64,000 nt of DNA from Microbacterium sp. oral taxon 186 str. F0373 (GTDB taxonomy: Bacteria; Actinomycetota; Actinomycetes; Actinomycetales; Microbacteriaceae): contig NZ_KE150458.1 of assembly GCF_000411455.1 (NCBI RefSeq), forward strand, positions 694,876 to 758,875, given 5' to 3'. Made by a program: the position numbers and the translations under genes. A model generated the notes under the pieces. That model did no database searches. It was not told the origin of the DNA and saw only the letters and a program-made list of their open reading frames with translations. Below, piece by piece: positions 54,281 to 62,877 of the stretch; the stretch's first letter is position 1, and each line of letters begins with the position of its first letter.

Positions 54281-55734
54281 TGCCTGACACCCCGCCGAAC
54301 GACGACGAGTTCGCGGACCTGTTCAGCAAGCTGCCGACGCCGCGCGATCAGGCACCGACGTCCGGCGAGGGGGCGTCTGTGCCGCCGTCGCGCCGCGCCG
54401 CGAGGGAGGCCGCTGCCGCGGCGAACGCCGCACGCGACACGGCGCCGTCGGAGCCGGCCGCGCCGATCGCGGCGCCGGTACCCGCGCGGACAGCCGAGGA
54501 TGCAGCCGAGCCGCGCCCTGCCGCCGCCGCGGCGAGCTCGGAGCCGTCGGCGGGCGCAGCCGCTCCGGTACATCAGCAGCTCGATGCGCTCTTCAGCGGG
54601 GATGCGCACTCCGACCGCGGGCGCGGCAAGAGCCACGACCGCGATCGCCGCAAGAGCCGCATCGCGGGCTGGGTGATCTTCGGGGTGATCCTCGCGATCC
54701 TCGGCGGCATCGTGGGGGGCGGCTTCTACGTCTGGAACACCTACGAGGACAAGATCCGCGCGTTCATGGGGTGGGAAGAGCCCAAGGATTACGAGGACGG
54801 CATCGCCGAGGGCGACGCGACGGTGACGATCGTCACGGGCGACACCGGATCGACGATCTCGACGTCGCTGTTCCAGGCGGGCGTCACGAAGACGGACACC
54901 GTCTTCTACGACTACCTGATCAAGACCGGCCAGAACCCGGACTTCCAACCGGGCGTGTACACGCTCAAGCAGAAGATGTCGTCCGCGGCGGCCCTGAAGG
55001 CTCTGGAAGACCCCAGCAGCCGACGCGAGAACACCGCGCAGCTGCCCGAGGGCTTGACCATGGGCTCGACCCTGACGCGACTCGCCGACGGAACCGGCAT
55101 CCCGCTCGCCGATCTGCAGGCGGCAGTCGCCGATACCTCGCAGTACGGCGTCAGCGCGACGACGCTCGAGGGCTGGCTGTTCCCGGCGACCTATACGTTC
55201 GATCCCGGAACGACGGCGCAGCAGGTCATCAAGACACTCGTCGATCGCACGGTGGCCTCTCTCGACAAGGCCGGCGTGCCGACCGACCAGCGCGAGCGCA
55301 TCCTCACCGTCGCGTCGATCATCCAGCGCGAGGCACGGTTCACGGCCGACTTCTACAAGGTGTCCCGAGTGATCGAGAACCGCCTCGATCCCAACAACGA
55401 GGAGACCCACGGCCTGCTGCAGATGGACTCGACGGCGCAGTACGGCTACAACGAGATCAACAAGGGCACAGCCAGCTCCTCGGCAGAAGCCCTCGCCAAC
55501 GACAACCCGTGGAACACGTATCTGCACCCGGGTCTGCCGATCGGGCCGATCGCCAACCCCGGCGACCTGGCCATCGACGCGGCGATGCACCCGGCAGACG
55601 GGCCGTGGCTGTACTTCGTGACGGTCAACCTCGACACCGGCGAGACGATCTTCAGCACCACGTATGCCGAGCACGAGAAGGCCGTGGCCCAGTGGCAGCA
55701 GTGGTGCGCGGCCAATGACAGTGCCGACTGCTGA
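54280..55734 (+). CDS. mltG: Endolytic murein transglycosylase MltG (YceG-like)
   Basis: Cuts nascent glycan strands to end their growth. 484 aa with a roughly 125-residue Ala/Pro-rich cytoplasmic N-terminus, one helix (WVIFGVILAILGGIVGGGFYVW, about residues 130-150), and a LysM-like plus YceG catalytic domain. The catalytic Glu is residue 351 in ASIIQREARF. Others are LLQMDSTAQYGYN and GLPIGPIANPG. The long N-terminal region exceeds E. coli MltG and is common in actinobacteria. The stop overlaps aroE by about 20 bp. Confidence 0.94.
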   Translation: MPDTPPNDDEFADLFSKLPTPRDQAPTSGEGASVPPSRRAAREAAAAANAARDTAPSEPAAPIAAPVPARTAEDAAEPRPAAAAASSEPSAGAAAPVHQQLDALFSGDAHSDRGRGKSHDRDRRKSRIAGWVIFGVILAILGGIVGGGFYVWNTYEDKIRAFMGWEEPKDYEDGIAEGDATVTIVTGDTGSTISTSLFQAGVTKTDTVFYDYLIKTGQNPDFQPGVYTLKQKMSSAAALKALEDPSSRRENTAQLPEGLTMGSTLTRLADGTGIPLADLQAAVADTSQYGVSATTLEGWLFPATYTFDPGTTAQQVIKTLVDRTVASLDKAGVPTDQRERILTVASIIQREARFTADFYKVSRVIENRLDPNNEETHGLLQMDSTAQYGYNEINKGTASSSAEALANDNPWNTYLHPGLPIGPIANPGDLAIDAAMHPADGPWLYFVTVNLDTGETIFSTTYAEHEKAVAQWQQWCAANDSADC

Positions 55735-56572
55735 GGTCCCGACCGGATCGCTCCTGGAGGTGTGGGGCGACCCGATCGCTCACAGCCTCTCGCCGCAGAT
55801 CCACGCCGCGGCGTACGTCGCGCTGGGATGGGACTGGACCTATGGACGCCGACGAGTCGCAGCGGCCGACTTCTCGCGCGAGCTGGGCGGCCTGGGCGCG
55901 GCGTTTCGGGGCCTCTCGCTGACGTTCCCCCTGAAGACCGAGGCCTTCGCCGCCGCGACGCACCGCGATCGTACGGCCGAGCTCACCGGCGCCGTCAACA
56001 CGCTCGTTCGCGCGGACGGACAGTGGCGGGGCTTCAACACGGATGTCGGCGGAATCGTCGGCGACGTGCGAGCCCATGGTCTCGATGCGATCGAGACCGG
56101 CCGCATCGTCGGCGCGGGGGCGACGGCGACGTCGGCGCTCGTCGCGCTCGCACAGCTCGGCGCGCGCACGGTCGAGGTCGTCGCGCGACGCCCCGACGCG
56201 GCCCACGCCCTTGCCGAGCTGGGGGAGCGTCTGTCGGTCGCCGTCTCGATCGCGGCGCCGGACACGGTGGCGCCGGCATCCGTCCCGCTCACCGTCTCCA
56301 CCCTGCCCGGCGGCGCCGCGCTGCCGGACGACACCGCCAGACGGATCGCGTCCGGCGGGGGGCTGCTCTACGACGTCGTGTACGGCCACTGGCCGACCCC
56401 GCTGGCCGTCGCATGGCAGGCGGCGAGTGCTCCCGCCGTCAACGGCCTCGGCATGCTCGTGCGACAGGCCGTGCTGCAGATCCGCGTGTTCCGAACGGGC
56501 GACGTCGACCAGCCACTGCCCGATGAGGATGCCGTCGTGGACATCATGGCCCGTGCGCTCGTGGGAGACTAG
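55715..56572 (+). CDS. aroE: Shikimate dehydrogenase
   Basis: Reduces 3-dehydroshikimate with NADPH. About 285 aa with [13 protein letters not shown] (substrate Ser pair), the catalytic Lys in [12 protein letters not shown], and Asp in GFNTDVGG. The cofactor site is [16 protein letters not shown], with a Rossmann turn. The Leu before the Lys and Phe for Val in the family 'NVTvPhK' block are small deviations. Alternative starts: ATG 55715 (used) or GTG 55721. Starts inside mltG, ends 4 bp before aroC. Codes the fourth shikimate step. Confidence 0.92.
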   Translation: MTVPTAEVPTGSLLEVWGDPIAHSLSPQIHAAAYVALGWDWTYGRRRVAAADFSRELGGLGAAFRGLSLTFPLKTEAFAAATHRDRTAELTGAVNTLVRADGQWRGFNTDVGGIVGDVRAHGLDAIETGRIVGAGATATSALVALAQLGARTVEVVARRPDAAHALAELGERLSVAVSIAAPDTVAPASVPLTVSTLPGGAALPDDTARRIASGGGLLYDVVYGHWPTPLAVAWQAASAPAVNGLGMLVRQAVLQIRVFRTGDVDQPLPDEDAVVDIMARALVGD

Positions 56573-56576
56573 GCGA

Positions 56577-57788
56577 ATGCTCCGCGTGCTCACGGCCGGC
56601 GAATCGCACGGCCCCGAACTCGTCGCCTTCATGGAGGGACTGCCCGCCGGCGTCCCCGTCTCCCGCGCCGCGATCCAGGCAGATCTCGCGCGTCGCAAGC
56701 TCGGCTACGGCCGCGGCTCGCGGATGAAGTTCGAAGAGGACGAACTGACGATCTCCGCCGGCGTCCGGCACGGCCTCAGCATGGGCAGCCCGATCGCGCT
56801 GCGCATCGGCAACACCGAGTGGCCCAAGTGGACCGAGGTCATGAGTGCCGAGCCGGTCGAGATGACCGAGATGTCTCGCGGCCGCGGCGCCGCGCTCACG
56901 CGCCCCCGCCCGGGCCACGCCGACCTGGTCGGCATGCAGAAGTACGGGTTCGACGAGGCGCGTCCGATCCTCGAACGCGCGAGTGCTCGCGAGACGGCGG
57001 CGCGCGTCGCTCTGGGCGCGATCGCCCGCTCGTTCCTCGGTGAGCTCGGAATCCGTCTCGTCAGCCACACGCTGTCGATCGGCCCCGTTCAGGTGCCGGC
57101 AGGGGCGACCCTTCCCACTCCGGACGACGTCGCTACACTCGACGCGGACCCGCTGCGCTGCTTCGATCCCGCCACCTCGGAAGAGATGGTCGCCGAAGTG
57201 GATGCCGCGAAGAAAGACGGCGACACGCTGGGCGGCATCGTCGAGGTTCTCGCCTACGGTCTTCCGCCCGGTCTGGGTTCCCACGTGCAGTGGGATCGCC
57301 GCCTCGACGGCAAGCTCGCGCAGGCCCTCATGAGCATCCAGGCGATCAAGGGCGTGGAGGTCGGCGACGGCTTCGAGACCACGCGTCGGCGCGGCTCGGC
57401 GGCGCACGACGAGCTGTTCGCGGCATCCGAGGGCATCACACGCTCCTCGGACAAGGCCGGCGGCACGGAGGGCGGCATGTCCACCGGGACGGTGCTGCGC
57501 GTGCGCGCGGGCATGAAGCCGATCGCGACCGTGCCGCACGCGCTGCGCACGATCGACGTCACGACGGGCGAGGCCGCCACGGCGCACCACCAGCGCTCCG
57601 ACGTGTGCGCGGTGCCCGCGGCGGGCGTGGTGGCCGAGGCGATGGTCGCGATCGTGCTGGCCGAAGCGGTGCTCGAGAAGTTCGGCGGCGACAGCGTCGG
57701 CGAGACGGCCCGCAACCTCCGCAGCTACCTCTCCGCGATCCCCGAGACGCTGCAGACGGCCTCGGACAGCGACGACGCCCTCGGATGA
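56577..57788 (+). CDS. aroC: Chorismate synthase
   Basis: Last shikimate-pathway step, converting EPSP to chorismate with reduced FMN. 403 aa with [19 protein letters not shown], the [19 protein letters not shown] motif, [17 protein letters not shown], and the C-terminal [20 protein letters not shown]. All signature blocks are present. The stop overlaps aroK by 4 bp (ATGA), giving tight coupling. Confidence 0.97.
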   Translation: MLRVLTAGESHGPELVAFMEGLPAGVPVSRAAIQADLARRKLGYGRGSRMKFEEDELTISAGVRHGLSMGSPIALRIGNTEWPKWTEVMSAEPVEMTEMSRGRGAALTRPRPGHADLVGMQKYGFDEARPILERASARETAARVALGAIARSFLGELGIRLVSHTLSIGPVQVPAGATLPTPDDVATLDADPLRCFDPATSEEMVAEVDAAKKDGDTLGGIVEVLAYGLPPGLGSHVQWDRRLDGKLAQALMSIQAIKGVEVGDGFETTRRRGSAAHDELFAASEGITRSSDKAGGTEGGMSTGTVLRVRAGMKPIATVPHALRTIDVTTGEAATAHHQRSDVCAVPAAGVVAEAMVAIVLAEAVLEKFGGDSVGETARNLRSYLSAIPETLQTASDSDDALG

Positions 57789-58324
57789 CGAGTCCTGCGA
57801 TCGTCCTCATCGGCCCGATGGGGGCGGGTAAGACGAGCGTCGGCAAGCGGGTGGCCAAACGGCTGGGCCTGCCGTTCACCGACAGCGACGCCGCGATCGT
57901 TCGCGAACACGGCCCGATCGAGACCATCTTCGCCACGCACGGCGAGGCGTATTTCCGCGAGCTGGAACGCGAGGCTGTGGCCGACGCGCTCAAACGTGGC
58001 GGCATCGTCGCACTCGGCGGGGGAGCGGTGCTGCACCCCGACACCCAGGCGGCGCTGGCCCATCACCACGTCGCACTGCTGACCGTCGCGCCGCACAATG
58101 TGGCCGCACGCATCCGCGGCGGCGCGCGCCCCCTCCTGCAGGAGGGCGACGCCGTCGAGCGCTGGCATGAGATCTACGCCGCACGGCGCCCCCTCTACGA
58201 ACGGCTCGCCCAGGTGAGCTTCGACACGTCCGCCGGTCCTCTGCAAGACGCGGTCGACGCCCTCGCGGCGTGGATCGAGGCGGAGCTGGCCGGCGACGAT
58301 CACGCCCGAGGAGCACACGAATGA
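57785..58324 (+). CDS. aroK: Shikimate kinase
   Basis: Phosphorylates shikimate. 179 aa; Walker [12 protein letters not shown], then [12 protein letters not shown] (shikimate-binding Asp), [16 protein letters not shown] and a lid with ARPLLQEGD (Arg). The Mg/shikimate residues are intact. Overlaps aroC and aroB by 4 bp each. Confidence 0.95.
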   Translation: MTSPAIVLIGPMGAGKTSVGKRVAKRLGLPFTDSDAAIVREHGPIETIFATHGEAYFRELEREAVADALKRGGIVALGGGAVLHPDTQAALAHHHVALLTVAPHNVAARIRGGARPLLQEGDAVERWHEIYAARRPLYERLAQVSFDTSAGPLQDAVDALAAWIEAELAGDDHARGAHE

Positions 58325-59403
58325 CCGACACCACCGTCATCGGCGTCGCCGGCGACCAGCCTTACGACATCACGATCGGACGGGGCATCCTCGGCATGGT
58401 GGGCGACGCTTTGCCGCCCGCCGCGCAGAAAGTGCTCATCGTGCACCCGCCGACGCTGTCGGCCGCCGCCACCGAGCTGCGCGCGTCGCTGCTCGCCTCG
58501 GGGGAGCGTCAGGTGCTGCTCGCCGAGGTGCCGGACGCCGAGCAGGGCAAGCGTGTCGAAGTCGCGGCGTTCTGCTGGCAGGTGATGGGTCAAGCCGACT
58601 TCACGCGCACCGACGCGGTCGTCGGCTTCGGCGGCGGAGCCGTCACCGACTTGGCGGGCTTCGTCGCGGCGACGTGGCTGCGCGGCGTCGCGGTGGTGCA
58701 GGTGCCCACGACGGTGCTCGGCATGGTGGATGCCGCCGTCGGCGGCAAGACCGGCATCAACACGGCGGAGGGAAAGAACCTCGTCGGCGCGTTCTGGCCG
58801 CCGCGCGCCGTGATCTGCGATCTGGCGCTGCTCGACACGCTCAGCCGCAACGAGCGGGTGGCCGGGTTCGCCGAGGTCGTGAAGGCCGGCTTCATCTGGT
58901 ACCCGGAGATCCTCGACATCATCGAGGCAGACCCGGAGGCTGCCGTCGACCCGCAGTCAGTCGCGTTCCGCCGCTGCATCGAACTGGCCATCGAGATGAA
59001 GGCGCGCGTCGTCGGCGAGGACCTGCGCGAAGCCGGCCTGCGCGAAGTACTGAACTACGGGCACACGCTCGGCCACGCGATCGAGCACGCCGAGCGGTAC
59101 CAGTGGCGCCACGGCGCAGCGATCTCGATCGGTATGCTCTTCGCCGCCGAGCTCTCACGACTGGCCGGCCGGCTGTCCGACGATGCCGCCGCGCGACACC
59201 GCCGCATCCTCGAACTGCTGGGACTGCCGACCTCGTACCGCTCGGGCGCGTGGAAGCAGCTGCTGGCGACCATGCAGCGGGACAAGAAGACGCGCGGCGC
59301 GATGCTGCGTTTCATCGTGCTCGACGACATCGCCAAACCGACCGTCCTGCAGGCGCCGGACGAGTCCCTTCTGTTCGCGGCCTATCAAGAGGTCGCCGAG
59401 TGA
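58321..59403 (+). CDS. aroB: 3-Dehydroquinate synthase
   Basis: Second pathway step, DAHP to dehydroquinate, NAD- and zinc-dependent. 360 aa with GGGAVTDLAGFVAATWLRGVAVVQVPTTVLGMVDAAVGGKTGIN, metal Glu in EVVKAGF, and His ligands in NYGHTLGHAIEH and WRHGAAIS. Begins at ATGA overlap with aroK and ends at an overlap with the GNAT gene (GTGA). With aroE, aroC, aroK and aroQ here, most of the pathway is clustered; aroA (EPSPS) and DAHP synthase are not in the window. Confidence 0.96.
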   Translation: MTDTTVIGVAGDQPYDITIGRGILGMVGDALPPAAQKVLIVHPPTLSAAATELRASLLASGERQVLLAEVPDAEQGKRVEVAAFCWQVMGQADFTRTDAVVGFGGGAVTDLAGFVAATWLRGVAVVQVPTTVLGMVDAAVGGKTGINTAEGKNLVGAFWPPRAVICDLALLDTLSRNERVAGFAEVVKAGFIWYPEILDIIEADPEAAVDPQSVAFRRCIELAIEMKARVVGEDLREAGLREVLNYGHTLGHAIEHAERYQWRHGAAISIGMLFAAELSRLAGRLSDDAAARHRRILELLGLPTSYRSGAWKQLLATMQRDKKTRGAMLRFIVLDDIAKPTVLQAPDESLLFAAYQEVAE

Positions 59404-59942
59404 GCATTCCCGTCGTCCGGCGCGTCCGCGCGGCGGAATGGCGGGAGATCCGTGATCTGCGTATCGATGCGGTCGGAGACCCGGCGGCATCCATCGCCTT
59501 CCTGTCGACCGTGGACCAGGAGCGTGCGCACGATGAGGCGTTCTGGCGGGAGCGCGCGGCCGGCGCATCACTGTCGGATGAGGCCGCACAGTTCATCGCC
59601 GACGACGAGGGGCGGTGGGTCGGTACGGTGACCGTGCTGCTGAGGGCGGCGGGCACGGCCGATCATCTGGGCCGGCCGGTGGCCGACGCGCGCGCGGACG
59701 TCGTCGGCGTGTACGTGGCGCCCTCGCAGCGGGGGTCGGGAGTGCTCGGGCGCCTCGTCGACGCGGCAGCGGCATGGGCTGCGGATCGTGGCGCCGACCA
59801 GCTCACGCTCGACGTGCACGTCGACAACCATCGCGCGCAGGGCGCCTATCGCAAACTCGGCTTCGCTGCGACGGGCGAGACATTCACGAGCGTCATCGGC
59901 CCCGAGATGATCATGGTGCGTGCCGGTAGGGTGAGCGCGTGA
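59400..59942 (+). CDS. GNAT family N-acetyltransferase
   Basis: A 180-aa acetyltransferase with WREIRDLRIDAVGDPAASIAFL, GTVTVLLRA, the acetyl-CoA loop VYVAPSQRGSGVLGRLVDAAAAWA (the Q/RxxGxG/A variant 'QRGSGVLG'), LDVHVDNHRAQGAYRKLGFAATGE. Substrate unknown. It overlaps aroB by 4 bp and aroQ by 4 bp. The aroQ promoter is inside its last 16 bp. It is not usual to see a GNAT gene between aroB and aroQ. Confidence 0.88.
   Translation: MSIPVVRRVRAAEWREIRDLRIDAVGDPAASIAFLSTVDQERAHDEAFWRERAAGASLSDEAAQFIADDEGRWVGTVTVLLRAAGTADHLGRPVADARADVVGVYVAPSQRGSGVLGRLVDAAAAWAADRGADQLTLDVHVDNHRAQGAYRKLGFAATGETFTSVIGPEMIMVRAGRVSA
59927..59932 (+). promoter_or_regulatory. -10 element of leaderless aroQ transcript
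   Basis: TAGGGT is exactly 6 nt before the GTG at 59939. It lies inside the GNAT coding region. Confidence 0.55.
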
Positions 59943-60397
59943 CGACCCCTCGACGCCTCCTGCTGGTGAACGGACCCAACCTCAACCTGCTCGGCATCCG
60001 CGAACCCGACGTCTACGGGCACGACACCCTCGCCGACGTGGAGCGCATCGTCCAGGATGCCGCGGCGGCGCGCGGCTTCGACGTCGAGGCGATCCAGAGC
60101 AATCACGAGGGCGTGCTGATCGACGCGATCCATCAAGCCCGCACCACCTGCGCCGGGATCGTGATCAACCCCGGCGGTCTCACCCATACCTCCGTCGTGC
60201 TGCGCGACGCCCTGTCGGGCGTGTCTCTTCCGGTCGCCGAGGTGCACATCTCCAACGTCTACGAGCGGGAGAGCTTCCGCCATCACTCGTACGTGGCCGA
60301 CGTCGCCGCCGTGCACGTCATCGGTGAGGGCGTCGCCGGCTACGCGCGCGCCACGGCACTGCTGATCGACGTCATCGCCGGCGCCGCCGAGGGCTGA
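59939..60397 (+). CDS. aroQ: 3-Dehydroquinate dehydratase, type II
   Basis: Dehydrates dehydroquinate to dehydroshikimate. A 152-aa flavodoxin-like type II enzyme: LLVNGPNLNLLGIREPDVYGHDTLAD, with the Arg and Tyr of the active-site lid, and INPGGLTHTSVVLRDAL with the catalytic His. Starts at GTG with the -10 six nt upstream and also overlaps the GNAT gene, so it can be made from an internal promoter as well as by read-through. Confidence 0.96.
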   Translation: MTTPRRLLLVNGPNLNLLGIREPDVYGHDTLADVERIVQDAAAARGFDVEAIQSNHEGVLIDAIHQARTTCAGIVINPGGLTHTSVVLRDALSGVSLPVAEVHISNVYERESFRHHSYVADVAAVHVIGEGVAGYARATALLIDVIAGAAEG

Positions 60398-60424
60398 GCC
60401 CCGGACGGCAATGCGGCCGTGGGC

Positions 60425-60430
60425 TAAGAT
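60425..60430 (+). promoter_or_regulatory. -10 element of efp
   Basis: TAAGAT sits 64 bp before the EF-P ATG, giving a leader of about 57 nt. Confidence 0.45.
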
Positions 60431-60493
60431 CGACTGTCGGCCGCCCGCCACCGCGTGCGCCACCTCGAACTCACGAACGGAAACTCCACACTC

Positions 60494-61054
60494 ATGGCAT
60501 CGACCGCAGACATCAAGAACGGCGTCGTCCTCAGCATCGACGGACAGCTCTGGAGCGTCGTGGAGTTCCAGCACGTCAAGCCCGGCAAGGGGGGCGCGTT
60601 CGTGCGCACCAAGCTGAAGAACGTGATGACCGGCAAGGTCGTCGACAAGACATTCAACGCGGGCGCCAAGGTCGAGATCGAGAACGTCGACCGTCGCGAC
60701 TTCACCTACCTCTACAACGACGGCGAGGGCTTCGTCTTCATGGACGTGGCCGACTACGACCAGATCACGGTCGGGGCCGCGACCGTCGGCGACGCCGCGA
60801 ACTTCCTGCTGGAGAACCAGCAGGTGCAGATCGCGCTCAACAACGGCAACCCGCTCTACATCGAGCTGCCGGCATCCGTCGTGCTGGAGATCACCTACAC
60901 CGAGCCGGGCCTGCAGGGCGACCGCTCGTCGGCCGGCACGAAGCCCGCCACCGTCGAGACCGGCTACGAGATCCAGGTGCCGCTGTTCCTGGAGACCGGC
61001 ACGAAGGTCAAGGTCGACACCCGCACGGGCGACTACCTCGGCCGCGTCAACTGA
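60494..61054 (+). CDS. efp: Elongation factor P
   Basis: Relieves ribosome stalling at polyproline. The 186-aa three-domain protein has [41 protein letters not shown]. The tip of domain I is a PGKGG loop, of the type described for actinobacterial EF-P that works without lysine modification; no epm or ymfI genes are nearby. C-terminal domains around [23 protein letters not shown]. Followed by nusB at 18 bp. Confidence 0.97.
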   Translation: MASTADIKNGVVLSIDGQLWSVVEFQHVKPGKGGAFVRTKLKNVMTGKVVDKTFNAGAKVEIENVDRRDFTYLYNDGEGFVFMDVADYDQITVGAATVGDAANFLLENQQVQIALNNGNPLYIELPASVVLEITYTEPGLQGDRSSAGTKPATVETGYEIQVPLFLETGTKVKVDTRTGDYLGRVN

Positions 61055-61072
61055 CGACCGGTCTTCGAAGCG

Positions 61073-61483
61073 ATGAGCGCACGGTCCAAGGCGCGTAAGC
61101 GCGCCCTCGACATCCTCTTCCAGTCCGACGTCCGCGGCGATGAGCTTGCGGTGACCCTCGCCGCGGAGGCGAAGCGCGCGGCGAACGAGCCTGCTCGCGA
61201 GGCGTCGTGGCTGTACGCGCGCGAGATCGTCGACGGTGTCATCGACAACCGCGACGAGATCGACGAGCAGATCATCACCCACGCCCGGGACTGGAAGCTG
61301 GAGCGGATGCCGGCGGTCGACCGCGCCATCCTGCGTCTGGCGGTGTGGGAGCTGATGTTCAACGATGAGGTGCCCGCCGCGGTCGTGATCGACGAAGCCG
61401 TGGAGCTGGCGAAGGAGTTCTCCACCGACGATTCCGGCTCGTTCGTGCACGGCGTGCTGGGCCGCATCGCGCGCACCGCCTGA
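61073..61483 (+). CDS. nusB: Transcription antitermination factor NusB
   Basis: A helical antiterminator and rRNA-processing factor. 136 aa: RSKARKRALDILFQSDVRG, REIVDGVIDNRDEIDEQIITHARDW, RMPAVDRAILRLAVWELMF and PAAVVIDEAVELAKEFSTDDSGSFVHGVLG are all typical. Ends the efp-nusB pair. A separate operon for the hydrolase begins 29 bp on. Confidence 0.96.
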   Translation: MSARSKARKRALDILFQSDVRGDELAVTLAAEAKRAANEPAREASWLYAREIVDGVIDNRDEIDEQIITHARDWKLERMPAVDRAILRLAVWELMFNDEVPAAVVIDEAVELAKEFSTDDSGSFVHGVLGRIARTA

Positions 61484-61511
61484 GCGGGCTTGTGTCGATG
61501 AGGGAACGCCG

Positions 61512-62804
61512 GTGAGTTCCGTCCTCACCCTCCGCATCGTCGACCCCTGGCTCATCGTCAGCCTGTGTGTGGCGAGCGCTGCCGTCGTCGTCTTCTTGCT
61601 GCTGCGTCGCCGCCCGGCGCCATGGCCACTCTGGGCTGCCGCCGCGCTCTTCTCCGGTGGTGCGCTGACCGTGCTGTTCGCACTCGTCGCACGCGCGACA
61701 CGCATGTTCGGCATGCCGCTTCCGTGGCAAGTCGTGGCGTGGGGAGCGGTGGGCATGGCGGCGATCGCACTCGCGATCGCCAATTTCTGGAAGTCGCGGT
61801 GGGGGCGCAAGGCAATCGCCGCGGGAGCGATCCTCCTGTTCACCGTGACGACGGTGCTCGGGATCAACGCTTACTACGGCCTGAACACGACGGTCGCGGG
61901 ACTCTTCCACATCCAGGTGCACCGCCCGATCAGCGTCCCGACAGGATCCGCCAGTTCGGGCCCGGAATCGCACACACCGCTCTACGAGCGCTGGCATCCT
62001 CCCGCCGACATGCCCGCCACAGGCCAGCAGGGCACGATCGAGATCCCCGCGACGCAGTCGGGCTTCTCCGCGCGGCTGGCAGGATTTTACAAGCCCCCCG
62101 CGGCACTCACGGCACACCCGCCCCGGTTGCCGTTGGTGATCATGATGATGGGCCAACCGGGTGATCCCGATCCGCAGTACATCGCGAAGATCCTGGACGC
62201 GCAGGCGCAGAAGAACAACGGCCTTGCACCCTACGTTCTCGTCGTCGATCAACTGGGCGACCCGACCAAGGATCCGGCGTGCGCGGACTCGGCGACGTAC
62301 GGCAACGTGGAGACGTACGTCACGAAGGACGTCGTCGCCTTCGCCCGTACTCTGCCGGTGCAGCAACGGCCGCACCAATGGGTGATCGCCGGCTACTCGA
62401 ACGGCGGTGGGTGCGCCTTCAAATACGCCGCCGAGCACCCCGAGGTCTGGGGCAACCTGCTGTCGATCAGCGGTGAGATCGTCCCCGGATCGGAGCATCC
62501 CGACGAGACGATCGCCGACGTCTACGGCGGCTCGCGCGCCGCGTTCGACGCGGCAGCGCCCGCCAGCATCCTCGCCTCGGGCTCCTTCTCCTACACCGAC
62601 GAATGGGCCCTGTTCACGGCCGGTGAGAACGACCCGGCGTACATCGACCAAGCCCGGCACGGCGCTGCCGCCGCGTTCTCGGCAGGTTGGCAGGCCGACA
62701 GCTACGTGGTCCCCGGCGCCGGTCACGTGGTCGACGCCTTGGAGGGCGGGCTCGCCGAAGGCTTCGCCCGGCTGTATCCCCGCCTCGGCCTCTCTGCACC
62801 CTGA
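61512..62804 (+). CDS. Membrane-anchored alpha/beta hydrolase (esterase-like)
   Basis: A 430-aa protein with about four N-terminal helices (WLIVSLCVASAAVVVFLLL, LWAAAALFSGGALTVLFALVA, VVAWGAVGMAAIALAIANF, AIAAGAILLFTVTTVLGINAYYG). Next comes an extracytoplasmic hydrolase domain of esterase-D/antigen-85-like layout, with nucleophile GYSNGGGCAFKYA, and the late His in VVPGAGHVVDALE. The catalytic acid is probably in the YTDEWALFTAGEND region. Substrate unknown. GAGGGAACGCC precedes the GTG. It lies alone between nusB and the MBL gene. Confidence 0.82.
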   Translation: MSSVLTLRIVDPWLIVSLCVASAAVVVFLLLRRRPAPWPLWAAAALFSGGALTVLFALVARATRMFGMPLPWQVVAWGAVGMAAIALAIANFWKSRWGRKAIAAGAILLFTVTTVLGINAYYGLNTTVAGLFHIQVHRPISVPTGSASSGPESHTPLYERWHPPADMPATGQQGTIEIPATQSGFSARLAGFYKPPAALTAHPPRLPLVIMMMGQPGDPDPQYIAKILDAQAQKNNGLAPYVLVVDQLGDPTKDPACADSATYGNVETYVTKDVVAFARTLPVQQRPHQWVIAGYSNGGGCAFKYAAEHPEVWGNLLSISGEIVPGSEHPDETIADVYGGSRAAFDAAAPASILASGSFSYTDEWALFTAGENDPAYIDQARHGAAAAFSAGWQADSYVVPGAGHVVDALEGGLAEGFARLYPRLGLSAP

Positions 62805-62845
62805 ATCGCCCGCACCGCCTGAGCGGCGGCTCAGGCTCCCACGCG

Positions 62846-62851
62846 TAGACT
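62846..62851 (+). promoter_or_regulatory. -10 element of the MBL-fold hydrolase gene
   Basis: TAGACT is followed by about 20 nt of leader with AGGAGG before the ATG at 62878. A leadered counterpart to the leaderless promoters. Confidence 0.5.
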
Positions 62852-62877
62852 CGGGAGCTGTTCGACCAGGAGGACCC

